From: Vibrio viridaestus
GTDB taxonomy: Bacteria > Pseudomonadota > Gammaproteobacteria > Enterobacterales > Vibrionaceae
Assembly: GCF_003856525.1 (NCBI RefSeq)
Contig: NZ_RJVQ01000011.1
Coordinates: 1 to 64,000, forward strand
Direction: 5' to 3'
DNA length: 64,000 nt
Part shown: one piece after another, positions 9,480-18,910 of the stretch
Layout of the letters: each line of letters begins with the position of its first letter
Position numbering within the stretch: position 1 is the first letter of the stretch
The notes under the pieces: model-generated
What the model was told of the DNA's origin: nothing
Databases searched by the model: none
What the model saw: only the letters and a program-made list of their open reading frames with translations
Position numbers and translations under genes: made by a program

Positions 9480-10442
9480 CTATACCACTCTATTTTGCTG
9501 ATTACCTTGGATAAACTGTTCGATATTACTAAATAAGATAGACACTAATTTTGTAATCGCAGAATCACTCCCCCAAGCGACATGAGGTGTTAACAGCAAA
9601 TTCGGCATAGCCATATTAGCAATAAGCGGATTGGATTTATCAGCCGGTTCCTGAGTAAAAACATCTACACCGGCACCAGCAATCGCGCTTTGTTTTAGAG
9701 CCTCGACCAAAGCAACTTCATCGACCAATCCCCCACGCCCCGTGTTAATCAATATTGCACTCGATTTCATCGCTATTAATTCTGACTTAGAAATCAGATT
9801 TCTCGTTTCATCATTCAAAGGACAATGTAAGGTGACGATATCCGCTTCGCGAATGGCTTGTTCAAATGGAACATATCCATCTCGACATGTCGTTGCATTT
9901 TTTCTCTCTGCGAAAACAACCTTCATCCCCACTGCCTGGGCTAATATCGCCACGGCCTGACCAAGTGCTCCACCACCAATAATGGCAAGAGTACTATCAG
10001 CAACATCTCCAATAGGATGAGTAAAAAAACAGAATTGATTATCCTTTTGCCAAACACCATCAGCAATATCTTGATGGTAGCCGAGTAAATTTCGCTTCAG
10101 AGCATAAATCATTCCCAGAACATGCTCCGGAACCGAGCGGGTTGAATACCCCTGAACATTAGTCACCGCAATGTTACGCTCTTTGCACGTTGAAATATCA
10201 ACGTTATTGACCCCAGTTGCCGCAACCGCTATTAATTTTAGTTTAGGCAATCGCGCCAATAAACTTCGATCAAAAACAACTTTATTGGTAATGACAATAT
10301 CCGCATCTACAACGCGCTCATAGGTCTGCTCTGGTTGAGTATAATCATACTCAACCCAATCATGTTCAAAGCCAAGCTCTGGAAAAACGATCTGTTCTGG
10401 AATGGTGGCTCGATCAACAAAGACTACTTTAGGTAATGGCAT
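9480..10442 (-). CDS. D-2-hydroxyacid dehydrogenase (glycerate dehydrogenase-like)
   Basis: 320 residues of the NAD-dependent D-isomer 2-hydroxyacid dehydrogenase family. The nucleotide motif GGGALGQ is near 155-161. The catalytic Arg lies in NTGRGGLVDE, the Glu in TQEPAD, and the His in LLTPHVAWGS. The closest named relatives are probably HprA-type hydroxypyruvate/glyoxylate reductases, but substrate cannot be read from the sequence. It is a cytosolic monocistronic gene, convergent with valS and followed upstream by rluA on the same strand. Confidence 0.85.
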   Translation of the reverse strand: MPLPKVVFVDRATIPEQIVFPELGFEHDWVEYDYTQPEQTYERVVDADIVITNKVVFDRSLLARLPKLKLIAVAATGVNNVDISTCKERNIAVTNVQGYSTRSVPEHVLGMIYALKRNLLGYHQDIADGVWQKDNQFCFFTHPIGDVADSTLAIIGGGALGQAVAILAQAVGMKVVFAERKNATTCRDGYVPFEQAIREADIVTLHCPLNDETRNLISKSELIAMKSSAILINTGRGGLVDEVALVEALKQSAIAGAGVDVFTQEPADKSNPLIANMAMPNLLLTPHVAWGSDSAITKLVSILFSNIEQFIQGNQQNRVV

Positions 10443-10484
10443 TTAGGATTCTCCCTTTCCCTAACACCTTCCGCTACCACTAAA

Positions 10485-11222
10485 TTATGGCCTAGGAAGT
10501 TTTTTATAATCGGGAAGTTTTCGTTCTGGATCAAAATGTTCAAAGATGACAGGTTCAAGTCCTGCATAAAAATCACATGGTACAAAAAGGCGCTTTAACC
10601 ATTGAGTTCTTGGATGGTAAAAACTCAGCTCTGCAGCGTGTAACTGAAGTCGTTCAGAAAAGGTATTCGGCTCCCCTGTAGCATAAAAGTCATCGCCAAC
10701 AATCGGATGTCCTATTGCTAGCATATGTACACGTAATTGGTGCGAGCGACCAGTTACCGGAAAAAGACGAACTAGTGTCGTTTTCTCTTCTCTTTCCACA
10801 ACTTCGTACAATGTTTTAGATGGCTTTCCTGTTTCATGGCAGACTTTCTGTCTTGGTCGGTTAGGCCAGTCACAAATTAAAGGTAAATCCACTTCCCCTT
10901 CATCTTGCTCAACATGCCCCCAGACGCGAGCATAATAGACTTTATGAGTAAGACGATATTGAAACTGCTTTTTTAGCGCACTTTCAACATGCTTATCCTT
11001 AGCAAACAGCATCAAACCAGACGTTGACATATCGAGTCGGTGAACCACCTGAATGGATGAATTCATTTCCACCAAGCGGCTCGACATACTGTCATGATGC
11101 TGAGGTTCTCTGCCAGGTACCGATAAAAGCCCAGATGGCTTGTTTGTCGCAATGACATAATCGTCTTCAAATATAATATCCACCCAAGGATCAACAGGTG
11201 GCGTATAAACAGTCATTACCAT
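10485..11222 (-). CDS. rluA: Dual-specificity pseudouridine synthase RluA
   Basis: About 245 residues. The start is uncertain among a TTG at 11237 and ATGs at 11222 and 11216. The catalytic aspartate sits in HRLDMSTSG. The segments NKPSGLLSVPGR, DLPLICDWPNRP and GRSHQLRVHMLAIGHP closely follow E. coli RluA, which modifies U746 of 23S rRNA and U32 of several tRNAs. In E. coli rluA is next to rapA; here a transporter gene has come between the two. There is no S4 domain, as expected for RluA. Confidence 0.88.
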   Translation of the reverse strand: MVMTVYTPPVDPWVDIIFEDDYVIATNKPSGLLSVPGREPQHHDSMSSRLVEMNSSIQVVHRLDMSTSGLMLFAKDKHVESALKKQFQYRLTHKVYYARVWGHVEQDEGEVDLPLICDWPNRPRQKVCHETGKPSKTLYEVVEREEKTTLVRLFPVTGRSHQLRVHMLAIGHPIVGDDFYATGEPNTFSERLQLHAAELSFYHPRTQWLKRLFVPCDFYAGLEPVIFEHFDPERKLPDYKKLPRP

Positions 11223-11529
11223 GTGAAAAAATCTCAATTTATAGTGGAGCTAATTATACACAAATGTCCAAAAATTGTGGGATTGCTCTTACTTTACTTT
11301 TCAATAAAAAAATCGCTAATAAAGCCCTTCATAAGTGATTCATGAATACTTTCATAAGCCTATATGAAACCTACCGCAAGCTTTTATTTCCACACCTGTA
11401 AATAATGTTTGACAGATAAATTAAATATGATATTCATACCCATTCTTGACAAAAATAAAACCATAAAAGCTTTGCTTTATGTGGGAGAAACACAACATAA
11501 CATCGCATCGAAAGATGTAAGGAATAATA
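11223..11529 (+). promoter_or_regulatory. Intergenic region with promoter of the Nramp-like gene
   Basis: This 307-bp gap between divergent rluA and the Nramp-like gene holds a promoter: -35 TTGACA (11409-11414), 16-bp spacer, -10-like TATTCA (11431-11436). Two further elements are a small bulged hairpin CATAAA-a-GC/GC-TTTATG at 11462-11481 in the presumed leader, and a 10-bp palindrome ATTCATGAAT at 11338-11347. No known metal-riboswitch core was recognised. Confidence 0.5.
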
Positions 11530-12801
11530 ATGGAAAATGCCGCCTCCTATCCTTCGGAGAAAGGATCGCCCTTATCCAATTTAGTGAAATCATTAGGTCC
11601 CGGAATCATGATGGCAGCGGCAGCTGTTGGTGGATCTCACCTAGTGGCTTCGACAAAAGCTGGTGCTATCTATGGATGGCAGTTAGCAATATTGATTTTG
11701 CTGGTTAACTTCTTTAAGTACCCTTTTTTCCTGGCCGGCGTTCAATACACAATGGGAACAGGCCAATCTCTGGTTGAGGGATACAGCCGATTGGGTCGTC
11801 CTTATTTATGGATTTTTACTATCCTCTCAGCCGTTTCAGGCGTCATAAATACCGCTGCACTGACTCTATTTAGTGCCAGTCTGTTGGGGTATTTTTTACC
11901 AGTAGAACTTTCAGGAACCGCTCTATCAGCAATAGTGCTTTGTACCTGTTTGCTCATTCTATTTGCTGGTCAATATAAGGCTTTGGACTCCCTGTCAAAA
12001 ATCATAATGGCAGTATTAACTATCGCGACACTTCTAGCTGTTTCGATCGCCTTCGCAAATCCTGCTGAGACAATCCCGAACGCACCAGAGCCATCACCAT
12101 GGACGTTAGCTGCAATTGGATTCCTTGTTATCACTATGGGATGGATGCCAGCACCAATCGAAATTTCTAGTTTGACATCAGTGTGGCTGAAAAGTCAGTG
12201 TAAACAGCAACGAGTCACACCGAAATCTGCGTTATTCGATTTTAATGTAGGTTATATAGGAACGGCAATTCTGGCTATCGTATTCCTTTCCCTTGGAGCG
12301 CTAGTTTTGCACGGTACAGGCGTTGAACTATCACAATCTGGTGTTGGTTTTTCTCATCAGCTCGTTGGTTTGTACGCATCGACTATTGGAGAATGGTCAC
12401 GTTACCTTATCGCTATCATTGCATTCTTCTGTATATTCGGTAGTACGATTACAGTAATCGATGGCTATTCGCGTGTTGTTGCTGAATCACAGCGTCTACT
12501 GCAAAGAAAAGAAGAAGATAAAAAAGCGACGCTTAATGTTTGGATGATCATTACAACAGGCTGTGCAATGGCCATTCTGGTGTTCTTTAAGTCAGCTTTG
12601 ATCCCTATGCTCAATTTCGCTATGGTCATGGCCTTTATGACAACTCCGGTTTTCGCGCTGTTAAATTTCGTTCTAGTGAGTAAAACCGCACTACCTAAAG
12701 AATTGTCTGTTGGACCAAAACTAAAAGCCCTATCGATTGTTGGCTTGGTTTATCTGTTTGGCTTCCTCGCGCTATTTATATGGTGGAAGTGGTTCATGTA
12801 A
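11530..12801 (+). CDS. Nramp-family (MntH-like) transporter, divergent metal site
   Basis: 423 residues with about 11 hydrophobic helices, a normal Nramp length. Helix 1 begins with the family's GPG (23-25). Where classical Nramp proteins have the metal-ligating DPGN, this one has GGSH (34-37). In helix 6, where MPHN is usual, it has MPAP (206-209), keeping only the Met-Pro. So the fold is Nramp, but transport of Mn2+/Fe2+ by the usual mechanism is doubtful; Mg2+ or another substrate is possible. The ribosome site AAGGAA precedes the ATG. It is monocistronic with its own promoter and terminator, placed between rluA and rapA. Confidence 0.8.
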   Translation: MENAASYPSEKGSPLSNLVKSLGPGIMMAAAAVGGSHLVASTKAGAIYGWQLAILILLVNFFKYPFFLAGVQYTMGTGQSLVEGYSRLGRPYLWIFTILSAVSGVINTAALTLFSASLLGYFLPVELSGTALSAIVLCTCLLILFAGQYKALDSLSKIIMAVLTIATLLAVSIAFANPAETIPNAPEPSPWTLAAIGFLVITMGWMPAPIEISSLTSVWLKSQCKQQRVTPKSALFDFNVGYIGTAILAIVFLSLGALVLHGTGVELSQSGVGFSHQLVGLYASTIGEWSRYLIAIIAFFCIFGSTITVIDGYSRVVAESQRLLQRKEEDKKATLNVWMIITTGCAMAILVFFKSALIPMLNFAMVMAFMTTPVFALLNFVLVSKTALPKELSVGPKLKALSIVGLVYLFGFLALFIWWKWFM

Positions 12802-12805
12802 TGAC

Positions 12806-12833
12806 AAAAAGCCTCGCATATGCGAGGCTTTTT
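12806..12833. terminator. Bidirectional terminator
   Basis: AAAAAGCCTCGCATATGCGAGGCTTTTT forms a near-continuous palindrome between the convergent Nramp-like gene and rapA, with A and T runs on the two sides. Confidence 0.85.
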
Positions 12834-12851
12834 ACTTTATTGGTTGAACAA

Positions 12852-15761
12852 CTAATTATGAGAGACGACTATCAGTCTCAATGAGTCAAGCTGATACTGA
12901 GCCTGACTGATGTAACCATCCAAGGCCGATATCTGCTGCTCTAACGCAACAAGCTCATCTTCACGAATATTAGGGTTTACAGCCTTAAGCGCCTGTAATC
13001 GCTCCAGCTCACCGTTCAAAATACGATACATATCTTGTTTTGCTTCATCTCGAATAAGTTGAACCTGCTCAATCGCAAATTCCTCACTTTTCTCTATTAG
13101 ATGGTGTACATCTTTCTGTACCGATGTCACCAACTTACTCGCAAGATGACGGTTTATAGGGCTGAGCTGACGGTTAAACCCTTCAAATTCAACCTGAGAT
13201 GATAAATTGTTACCGCGAGAATCCAACATTAAACGAATCGGAGTCTTAGGTAGAAAACGACCTATACCACTGCTTTTCGGTGCCTGAGCATCCACAACAT
13301 AAACCAGTTCAACCAGTAACGTTCCCGCAGGTAACGCTTTGTTCTTTAGAATAGATACCGCATTAGTACCTACCCCTTCGCTCATCAAAAGATCAATACC
13401 ACCTTGGATCATCGGGTGTTCCCAGCTGATAAAGTGGATATCTTCTCTTGATAATGCGGTCTCTCGTTCAAACGTAACCGTCGCACCTTCATAAGGGAGT
13501 CCTGGATAGCTAGGAACCATCATGTGTTCAGACGGCGTGACAATAATCGAGTTTTCACCCTTGTCTTCCTGATGTAAACCAATCGTATCAAAGAGACTTA
13601 AAGCGAAGGAGACTAGGTTCGTATCACCATCAGTGGCCGCAATACTTTCTGCTATCGCCGTTGCTTTATCCCCACCATTAGAGTGAATCTCTAAGAGTCG
13701 GTCGCGACCTTTTTCTAACTCTAATTTTAGGGAGCTATTTAACTTATGTGAGCTTTCGATTAACTCATCTAAGCCATCGAATGAAACTTGAGCCAGCATT
13801 TCGACTAATTCATCAACACACTGATCAAATACCGTTCTACCTGTTGGACAGGTTTCACCAAATGCGTTCAATCCCTCGTGATACCAACGAGCCAGAATCT
13901 CCTGAGAAGTTCCCTGCAGATATGGGACGTGAATATCAATATCGCGTAATTGTCCTATGCGATCCAGACGACCGATACGCTGCTCTAAAAGGTCAGGGTT
14001 CATTGGTAAATCAAACATGACAAGCTGACTAGCAAATTGGAAATTGCGTCCTTCTGAACCAATCTCACTACAGATTAATACCTGAGCACCACCTTCTTCC
14101 TGAGCAAAGTAGGCCGCTGCTTTGTCTCGTTCGATAATTGACATACCTTCATGGAAAACCGTTGCTCTGATACCTTCTCTTTCACGCAGTGCCTGTTCCA
14201 GTTGTAGCGCCGTACTCGCACGAGCCGCAATAACCAGGATTTTTTCGCTGCGCTTTTCTTTCGTTTTCTCGATCAACCAGTTAACTCGGGGATCAAACTG
14301 CCACCATGAGGTATCCTCACCCTCAAATTCCTGAAAGATCTCTTCCGGATAAAGATTTTTAACAGCGCGTGCTTCTGGTGCGATCTTGCCACCCAGCATG
14401 CCTGCAACTTTCATTGAGGTCGCGTATTGAGAGGGGACTTCCATAGGTAACAAATTGGCGTTGCGCTCTGGAAAACCTTTAATAGCAGAACGAGTATTAC
14501 GAAACAGTACACGCCCCGTTCCATGCCTATCTGTAAGATGATCAATCAGCTCTTGACGTGCCTGACTTTTTTCATCATCACTAGCCGAACTTTCTAGGAC
14601 TTTAAACGCAGGTTCACTATCTTGTTCAGAGAGCAGTTCCGTAATACTGTTTTTAGCGTCATTCGTGAGTGGTTTGTCTTCCAATAACTGTGATACAGCA
14701 TCCGCAACGGGTGCGTATGATTTTTCTTCTTCAACAAAAGCGCTGTAATCATAGAAACGATCTGAGTCGAGCAGACGAAGGCGGGCAAAATGACTTTCTC
14801 GACCCAATTGTTCAGGTGTCGCGGTCAGTAACAGGACTCCCGCAGTTTGCTCAGCCAAGGCTTCAACGATTTGATAATTGCGGCTTGGTGCTTCTTCACT
14901 CCATTCGAGATGATGAGCTTCATCAACCACCATAAGGTCCCATTCAGCTTCGAGAGCCTGTTCAAAACGGCGACGACTTTTGCGTAAGAAATCGAGAGAA
15001 CATAAAACTAACTGCTGCGTATCAAACGGGTTATCGGCTTCAGCAAAAGCTTCAACACAACGCTCTTCGTCGAAAATTGAAAAGTGCAAATTGAAACGAC
15101 GCATCATTTCAACCAGCCATTGATGCTGCAACGTTTCCGGTACGATAATTAACACACGTTCTGCGCGCCCGGAAATCAGTTGCTGATGGATGATCATCCC
15201 CGCTTCAATCGTTTTGCCCAGACCAACCTCATCGGCTAATAGAACCCGAGGTGCGTGTCGGCGACCAACTTCATGAGCAATATATAACTGATGAGGGATC
15301 AGTCCTGCACGCATCCCACACAGACCACGCACAGGACTCTTATGCTGTTGATGTTGATTCTGTAGCGCTCTGTATCGCAACACAAAATGATCCATGCGAT
15401 CAATTTGTCCGGCAAATAATTTGTCTTGTGGCTTATTAAAGCGAATTTGGTTACTAAGAAATATTTCACGTAACTCAACATCACTCTCTTCAGTATCGAG
15501 ACGTGTGCCAACGTAAGTGATTAACTCATTGTCTTCCCTTACCGATTCCACTTTTAACGACCAACCTTCCTGACAGTCGACGACGTCACCTTCATTAAAC
15601 ATAACTCTTGTGACCGGGGCATCATTACGTGAATAGACTCGATTTTCTTCTGATGCAGCGAACATCAGGGTTATTGTGCGCGCTTCAACTGCGACCACTG
15701 TTCCTAAACCAAGATCATTTTCTGTGTCGCTAATCCAGCGTTGCCCCACTGCAAATGTCAT
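12852..15761 (-). CDS. rapA: RNA polymerase recycling ATPase RapA
   Basis: 969 residues, full length for RapA (HepA). The Swi2/Snf2 motor is clear: motif I DEVGLGKT at 177-184, DEAH at 280-283, and motif VI with [11 protein letters not shown] in the second RecA domain. The first ~110 residues form the Tudor-like N-terminal domain. RapA binds core RNA polymerase and helps release it from stalled post-termination complexes. It is transcribed from the 420-bp gap shared with the divergent PhoH gene. Confidence 0.95.
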   Translation of the reverse strand: MTFAVGQRWISDTENDLGLGTVVAVEARTITLMFAASEENRVYSRNDAPVTRVMFNEGDVVDCQEGWSLKVESVREDNELITYVGTRLDTEESDVELREIFLSNQIRFNKPQDKLFAGQIDRMDHFVLRYRALQNQHQQHKSPVRGLCGMRAGLIPHQLYIAHEVGRRHAPRVLLADEVGLGKTIEAGMIIHQQLISGRAERVLIIVPETLQHQWLVEMMRRFNLHFSIFDEERCVEAFAEADNPFDTQQLVLCSLDFLRKSRRRFEQALEAEWDLMVVDEAHHLEWSEEAPSRNYQIVEALAEQTAGVLLLTATPEQLGRESHFARLRLLDSDRFYDYSAFVEEEKSYAPVADAVSQLLEDKPLTNDAKNSITELLSEQDSEPAFKVLESSASDDEKSQARQELIDHLTDRHGTGRVLFRNTRSAIKGFPERNANLLPMEVPSQYATSMKVAGMLGGKIAPEARAVKNLYPEEIFQEFEGEDTSWWQFDPRVNWLIEKTKEKRSEKILVIAARASTALQLEQALREREGIRATVFHEGMSIIERDKAAAYFAQEEGGAQVLICSEIGSEGRNFQFASQLVMFDLPMNPDLLEQRIGRLDRIGQLRDIDIHVPYLQGTSQEILARWYHEGLNAFGETCPTGRTVFDQCVDELVEMLAQVSFDGLDELIESSHKLNSSLKLELEKGRDRLLEIHSNGGDKATAIAESIAATDGDTNLVSFALSLFDTIGLHQEDKGENSIIVTPSEHMMVPSYPGLPYEGATVTFERETALSREDIHFISWEHPMIQGGIDLLMSEGVGTNAVSILKNKALPAGTLLVELVYVVDAQAPKSSGIGRFLPKTPIRLMLDSRGNNLSSQVEFEGFNRQLSPINRHLASKLVTSVQKDVHHLIEKSEEFAIEQVQLIRDEAKQDMYRILNGELERLQALKAVNPNIREDELVALEQQISALDGYISQAQYQLDSLRLIVVSHN

Positions 15762-16182
15762 GAATTGACCACCTCATTGCTCTATTTTTGAATTAGAAAG
15801 CCTGTTCAACAGACTACTCTTTTTGAAACGGAATTGAACCCAGTTAAGATTTTATTCTGTCATAAGAAAAGGTCGCTAATATTACTCGATGGTGTGATGC
15901 AGGTCACGTGCAATTGAATCAATATTTCCAGAAATAGGATCAGAAATAAAAACGTAAAAAATTCGTGTCATTGCTATAGAAACTAATTGCTATACTTGTA
16001 TTGAACCAGAGCGTATTTATGTGACGTTTTGGCATAAAGAATGCTAGGTTTATCGAGTATCATACGGGTTTGCAGTACGTCGAAGAGGAGCTTCACGACC
16101 AAACTTACAGGTCTGAACTCTACATTTGACCTCTGATGCAAACAATGATTCCTATCAAGCCATTGAAGGCAAGGAGACGCTT
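15762..16182 (+). promoter_or_regulatory. 420-bp divergent regulatory region rapA/phoH with CRP-like site
   Basis: No convincing gene is seen. A CRP-like site TGTGA-N6-TCACG is at 15893-15908. An extended -10 (TG at 15988-15989, TATACT at 15991-15996) points toward the PhoH gene, giving a leader of about 180 nt. A TTG-started frame could extend the PhoH protein by 19 residues from 16126. The AAGGAG in front of the ATG at 16183 favours the shorter form. Confidence 0.45.
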
Positions 16183-17559
16183 ATGGGCGAAACCGAACGG
16201 AAACTGTTTGTACTGGACACTAATATCCTATTGCATGAACCTCACGCAATATTCTCCTTCCAAGAACACGACGTCGTCATTCCCATGACGGTCCTCGAAG
16301 AACTCGACCGAATCAAAGACAGTAAACGAGATGTAGCGCGCGATGCACGTGTTGCTATTCGTGCTCTTGAAGATATGTTCCACGATGCCACACCTGAACA
16401 GATATCAGAGGGCATACCAATTTCTAAAGAAGAAAGTTCTAAAGGAACGATATCCATTCTTGCCGATTTTGAGTTACAGGAGACCGTAAAGGCATTCGCC
16501 GATAAAGCTGGAGATAACCGCATTTTAAATGCAGTGCTCTTCCTACAAAAGAAAAAAGCCCCCCGCTCTGTTGTGTTAGTGACGAAAGACATTAACATGC
16601 GCTTGCGCGCAAAAGGTGCAGGCGTGCTCTATGTTGAGGATTATCGAACGGACCAGCTCATCGATGATGTTCAATATTTAACCAAGGGCTTTCAGCAACG
16701 TCCTGGTGATTTTTGGAGCACAGTCTCAGAAGTCGAAAGTCATAGCCTCAATGGAAAAACCTACCACACCCTCAACCGAGAGCCTTTTGAACCTACCTAC
16801 ATCAATCAATATGTGATTGATGAAGAAAGTGACTTTGCAGCAAGAGTCGCAGCTATCGATGCAGAAACAATTACGCTTAAAGATATGAGCCGTGAACGAA
16901 TGATGCACCGAAGAGCTTGGGACATCACGCCTAAAAACATGTATCAGGCAATGGCAATGGATGCACTGCTGGATCCTGATATTGATTTGGTCATTCTCAC
17001 TGGTGCAGCAGGTAGTGGTAAGACACTCCTTGCAATGGCAGCAGCACTTGAACAAACCGTAGAGCGTAAGATGTTCGATAAAATCATAGTTACACGTAAT
17101 ACGCCCGACATAGGAGAATCAATCGGTTTCTTACCTGGTACTGAGGAAGAGAAAATGATGCCTTGGCTTGCAGCAGTAACCGACACACTTGAGGCACTGC
17201 ATAAAAATGATCACTGTGCTGAAGGATCGATGCGATATATTTGCGATAAGGCCAACATTCAGTTCAAGTCGATTAACTTTATGCGTGGGCGATCAATTCA
17301 GGATGCGTTTGTTCTCTTGGATGAATGTCAGAACCTGACCGCCTCACAGATAAAAACCATCATTACACGTTGTGGTGAGGGAACCAAAATTGTTTGCTCA
17401 GGTAACCTTGCGCAGATCGACTCTCATTACTTAACACCAGTAACATCAGGCCTAACGTATATGGTCGAACGTTTCAAAAACTTTGAGGGCAGTGCCAATA
17501 TCCACTTAAATGGTGTTGTGCGCAGTCGATTGGCCGAGTTTGCGGAGGAAAACTTATAA
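16183..17559 (+). CDS. PIN-PhoH family ATPase
   Basis: 458 residues from the ATG at 16183 (AAGGAG ribosome site). An N-terminal PIN nuclease domain starts FVLDTNILLHEP, with the first acidic residue at D12. A C-terminal PhoH ATPase domain has Walker A GAAGSGKT (274-281) and Walker B VLLDECQN. This PIN-PhoH fusion (YlaK/PhoH2 type) is thought to couple RNA unwinding with RNA cleavage. It is not the same as the shorter PhoH next to ybeY. There is no antitoxin gene beside it. It is separated by the ArgR operator from argF. Confidence 0.85.
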   Translation: MGETERKLFVLDTNILLHEPHAIFSFQEHDVVIPMTVLEELDRIKDSKRDVARDARVAIRALEDMFHDATPEQISEGIPISKEESSKGTISILADFELQETVKAFADKAGDNRILNAVLFLQKKKAPRSVVLVTKDINMRLRAKGAGVLYVEDYRTDQLIDDVQYLTKGFQQRPGDFWSTVSEVESHSLNGKTYHTLNREPFEPTYINQYVIDEESDFAARVAAIDAETITLKDMSRERMMHRRAWDITPKNMYQAMAMDALLDPDIDLVILTGAAGSGKTLLAMAAALEQTVERKMFDKIIVTRNTPDIGESIGFLPGTEEEKMMPWLAAVTDTLEALHKNDHCAEGSMRYICDKANIQFKSINFMRGRSIQDAFVLLDECQNLTASQIKTIITRCGEGTKIVCSGNLAQIDSHYLTPVTSGLTYMVERFKNFEGSANIHLNGVVRSRLAEFAEENL

Positions 17560-17564
17560 GTCAA

Positions 17565-17603
17565 TGTGAATATATCATCATTTTTATAAAATAATTATTC
17601 ACA
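17565..17603 (+). promoter_or_regulatory. ArgR operator (pair of ARG boxes) before argF
   Basis: Two imperfect ARG boxes (consensus core TGAAT-4-ATTCA) are spaced exactly as in E. coli arg operators. Box 1 (17565-17582) has core TGAATATATCATCA, a 3-bp spacer follows, and box 2 (17586-17603) has core AAAATAATTATTCA. Each matches 8 of 10 fixed positions. The pair lies 59 bp before the argF start, as expected for arginine repression. Confidence 0.7.
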
Positions 17604-17661
17604 TCCACCATCATTATATGTTTAACTAGCCATATCTGAGATGTTTGTTTAGGACTGAGAT

Positions 17662-18666
17662 ATGGCTTTCAACTTACGTAACCGTAATTTTCTCAAATTA
17701 CTGGATTTCACTACCACTGAAATCCAGTTTTTACTTGATCTCGCAGCAGATCTTAAAAAAGCAAAATATACTGGCACAGAGCAAAAGCGTCTGGCAGGTA
17801 AGAATGTTGCGTTAATTTTTGAGAAGTCATCTACTCGAACTCGTTGTGCTTTTGAAGTTGCCGCTTTCGATCAAGGTGCTCAAGTGACGTATATCGGACC
17901 ATCTGGTTCACAGATTGGCCATAAAGAATCAATGAAAGATACTGCCCGTGTGCTTGGTCGTATGTACGATGGCATTCAGTACCGTGGTTATGGTCAGGAT
18001 ATTGTTGAAGAGCTTGGGGCTTATGCCGGCGTTCCTGTATGGAACGGCCTGACTGATGAGTTCCACCCAACCCAGATCTTAGCCGACTTTTTAACCATGC
18101 AAGAGCACAGTCGCGGCAAGCACCTTCACCAAATTAAATTTGCTTACCTAGGTGATGCTCGTAACAACATGGGTAACTCTTTAATGGTTGGCGCCGCTAA
18201 AATGGGAATGGATATTCGTCTGGTTGCTCCTAAAGCCTACTGGCCAGAAGAACAATTGGTGCAGGATTGTCTGGCTATAGCAGATAGCACTGGTGCAAGA
18301 ATTACGTTAACCGAAAGTGTTGCTGATGGCGTAAAAGGCTGTGATTTTCTTTACACCGACGTTTGGGTTTCTATGGGTGAACCAGCAGAAGCTTGGGACG
18401 AAAGAGTGGCTGTAATGAAGCCCTATCAGATTAACATGGATGTGATTAAGAAAACCGGTAACCCATACGTAAAATTCATGCACTGCCTACCCGCATTCCA
18501 TAACGACGAAACGACAGTTGGAAAAGAGGTTGCTGCAAAATACGGCATGAATGGGCTTGAAGTAACGGAAGACGTTTTTGAGTCTGATTATTCTATTGTT
18601 TTTGATGAAGCAGAAAATAGAATGCATACAATCAAAGCTATCATGGTAGCAACTCTGGGGTCATAG
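17662..18666 (+). CDS. argF: Ornithine carbamoyltransferase
   Basis: 334 residues, full length. The carbamoyl-phosphate loop SSTRTRC, the FHPTQ motif and the ornithine-side HCLP motif (FMHCLPAFH) are all present. It makes citrulline from ornithine and carbamoyl phosphate in arginine synthesis. The paired ARG boxes upstream imply that it is the biosynthetic enzyme rather than a catabolic (arcB) one. No arcA or arcC is adjacent. Its neighbour pyrB uses the same carbamoyl phosphate for pyrimidines; the two are paralogous folds side by side. Confidence 0.93.
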   Translation: MAFNLRNRNFLKLLDFTTTEIQFLLDLAADLKKAKYTGTEQKRLAGKNVALIFEKSSTRTRCAFEVAAFDQGAQVTYIGPSGSQIGHKESMKDTARVLGRMYDGIQYRGYGQDIVEELGAYAGVPVWNGLTDEFHPTQILADFLTMQEHSRGKHLHQIKFAYLGDARNNMGNSLMVGAAKMGMDIRLVAPKAYWPEEQLVQDCLAIADSTGARITLTESVADGVKGCDFLYTDVWVSMGEPAEAWDERVAVMKPYQINMDVIKKTGNPYVKFMHCLPAFHNDETTVGKEVAAKYGMNGLEVTEDVFESDYSIVFDEAENRMHTIKAIMVATLGS

Positions 18667-18707
18667 CCACGAGATGAAATCAGCTGCGATTTTTATCATG
18701 TAATCGC

Positions 18708-18735
18708 TTGCACTGAATTATCTTAAGCGTATAAT
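18708..18735 (+). promoter_or_regulatory. Promoter of pyrL-pyrB-pyrI
   Basis: -35 TTGCAC (18708-18713), 16-bp spacer, perfect -10 TATAAT (18730-18735). The presumed start region (CCGAGCAATTTG) resembles the E. coli pyrBI initial transcript. The leader gene pyrL begins about 22 nt further on. Confidence 0.8.
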
Positions 18736-18763
18736 TCCGAGCAATTTGTCTAAGGGGGATGAA

Positions 18764-18868
18764 ATGACTGGCTCAATTGCAGCATCAGCTCAATGGTTTC
18801 AAGGTAAGCAATATTACTTATCTCGAGTCTTCATTTCCCTTTTACTAGAATCCAAAGCCTCCCGTTAA
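18764..18868 (+). CDS. pyrL: pyrBI operon leader peptide
   Basis: A 34-codon open frame begins at an ATG behind a GGGGGA ribosome site and ends with TAA inside the attenuator hairpin. The peptide starts MTGSIAASAQWFQGKQ and ends LLLESKASR. A U-rich run (TTCATTTCCCTTTTAC) lies about 20 nt before the hairpin. This is the classic UTP-sensing layout: when UTP is low, polymerase stalls at the U-rich run, the ribosome translating pyrL catches up and prevents the terminator from forming. The peptide itself needs no function. Confidence 0.85.
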   Translation: MTGSIAASAQWFQGKQYYLSRVFISLLLESKASR

Positions 18869-18881
18869 GGGGGGCTTTTTT
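18855..18881 (+). terminator. pyrBI attenuator
   Basis: Stem AAGCCTCCC/GGGGGGCTT (9 bp with one U-G pair), loop GTTAA, followed by TTTTTT. The pyrL stop codon is in the loop, so a ribosome reaching it would block the hairpin. Confidence 0.85.
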
Positions 18882-18910
18882 ATGTCTGTCATAAAGTAGG
18901 GAAGATGAGC

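Noticed and set aside
16242-16598. 118-codon frame antisense to the PIN domain, considered as an antitoxin for the PIN-PhoH protein
   Set aside because: It overlaps the PIN domain entirely, its product is Ser/Arg-rich without any antitoxin feature, and PIN-PhoH proteins of this type do not need an overlapping antitoxin.
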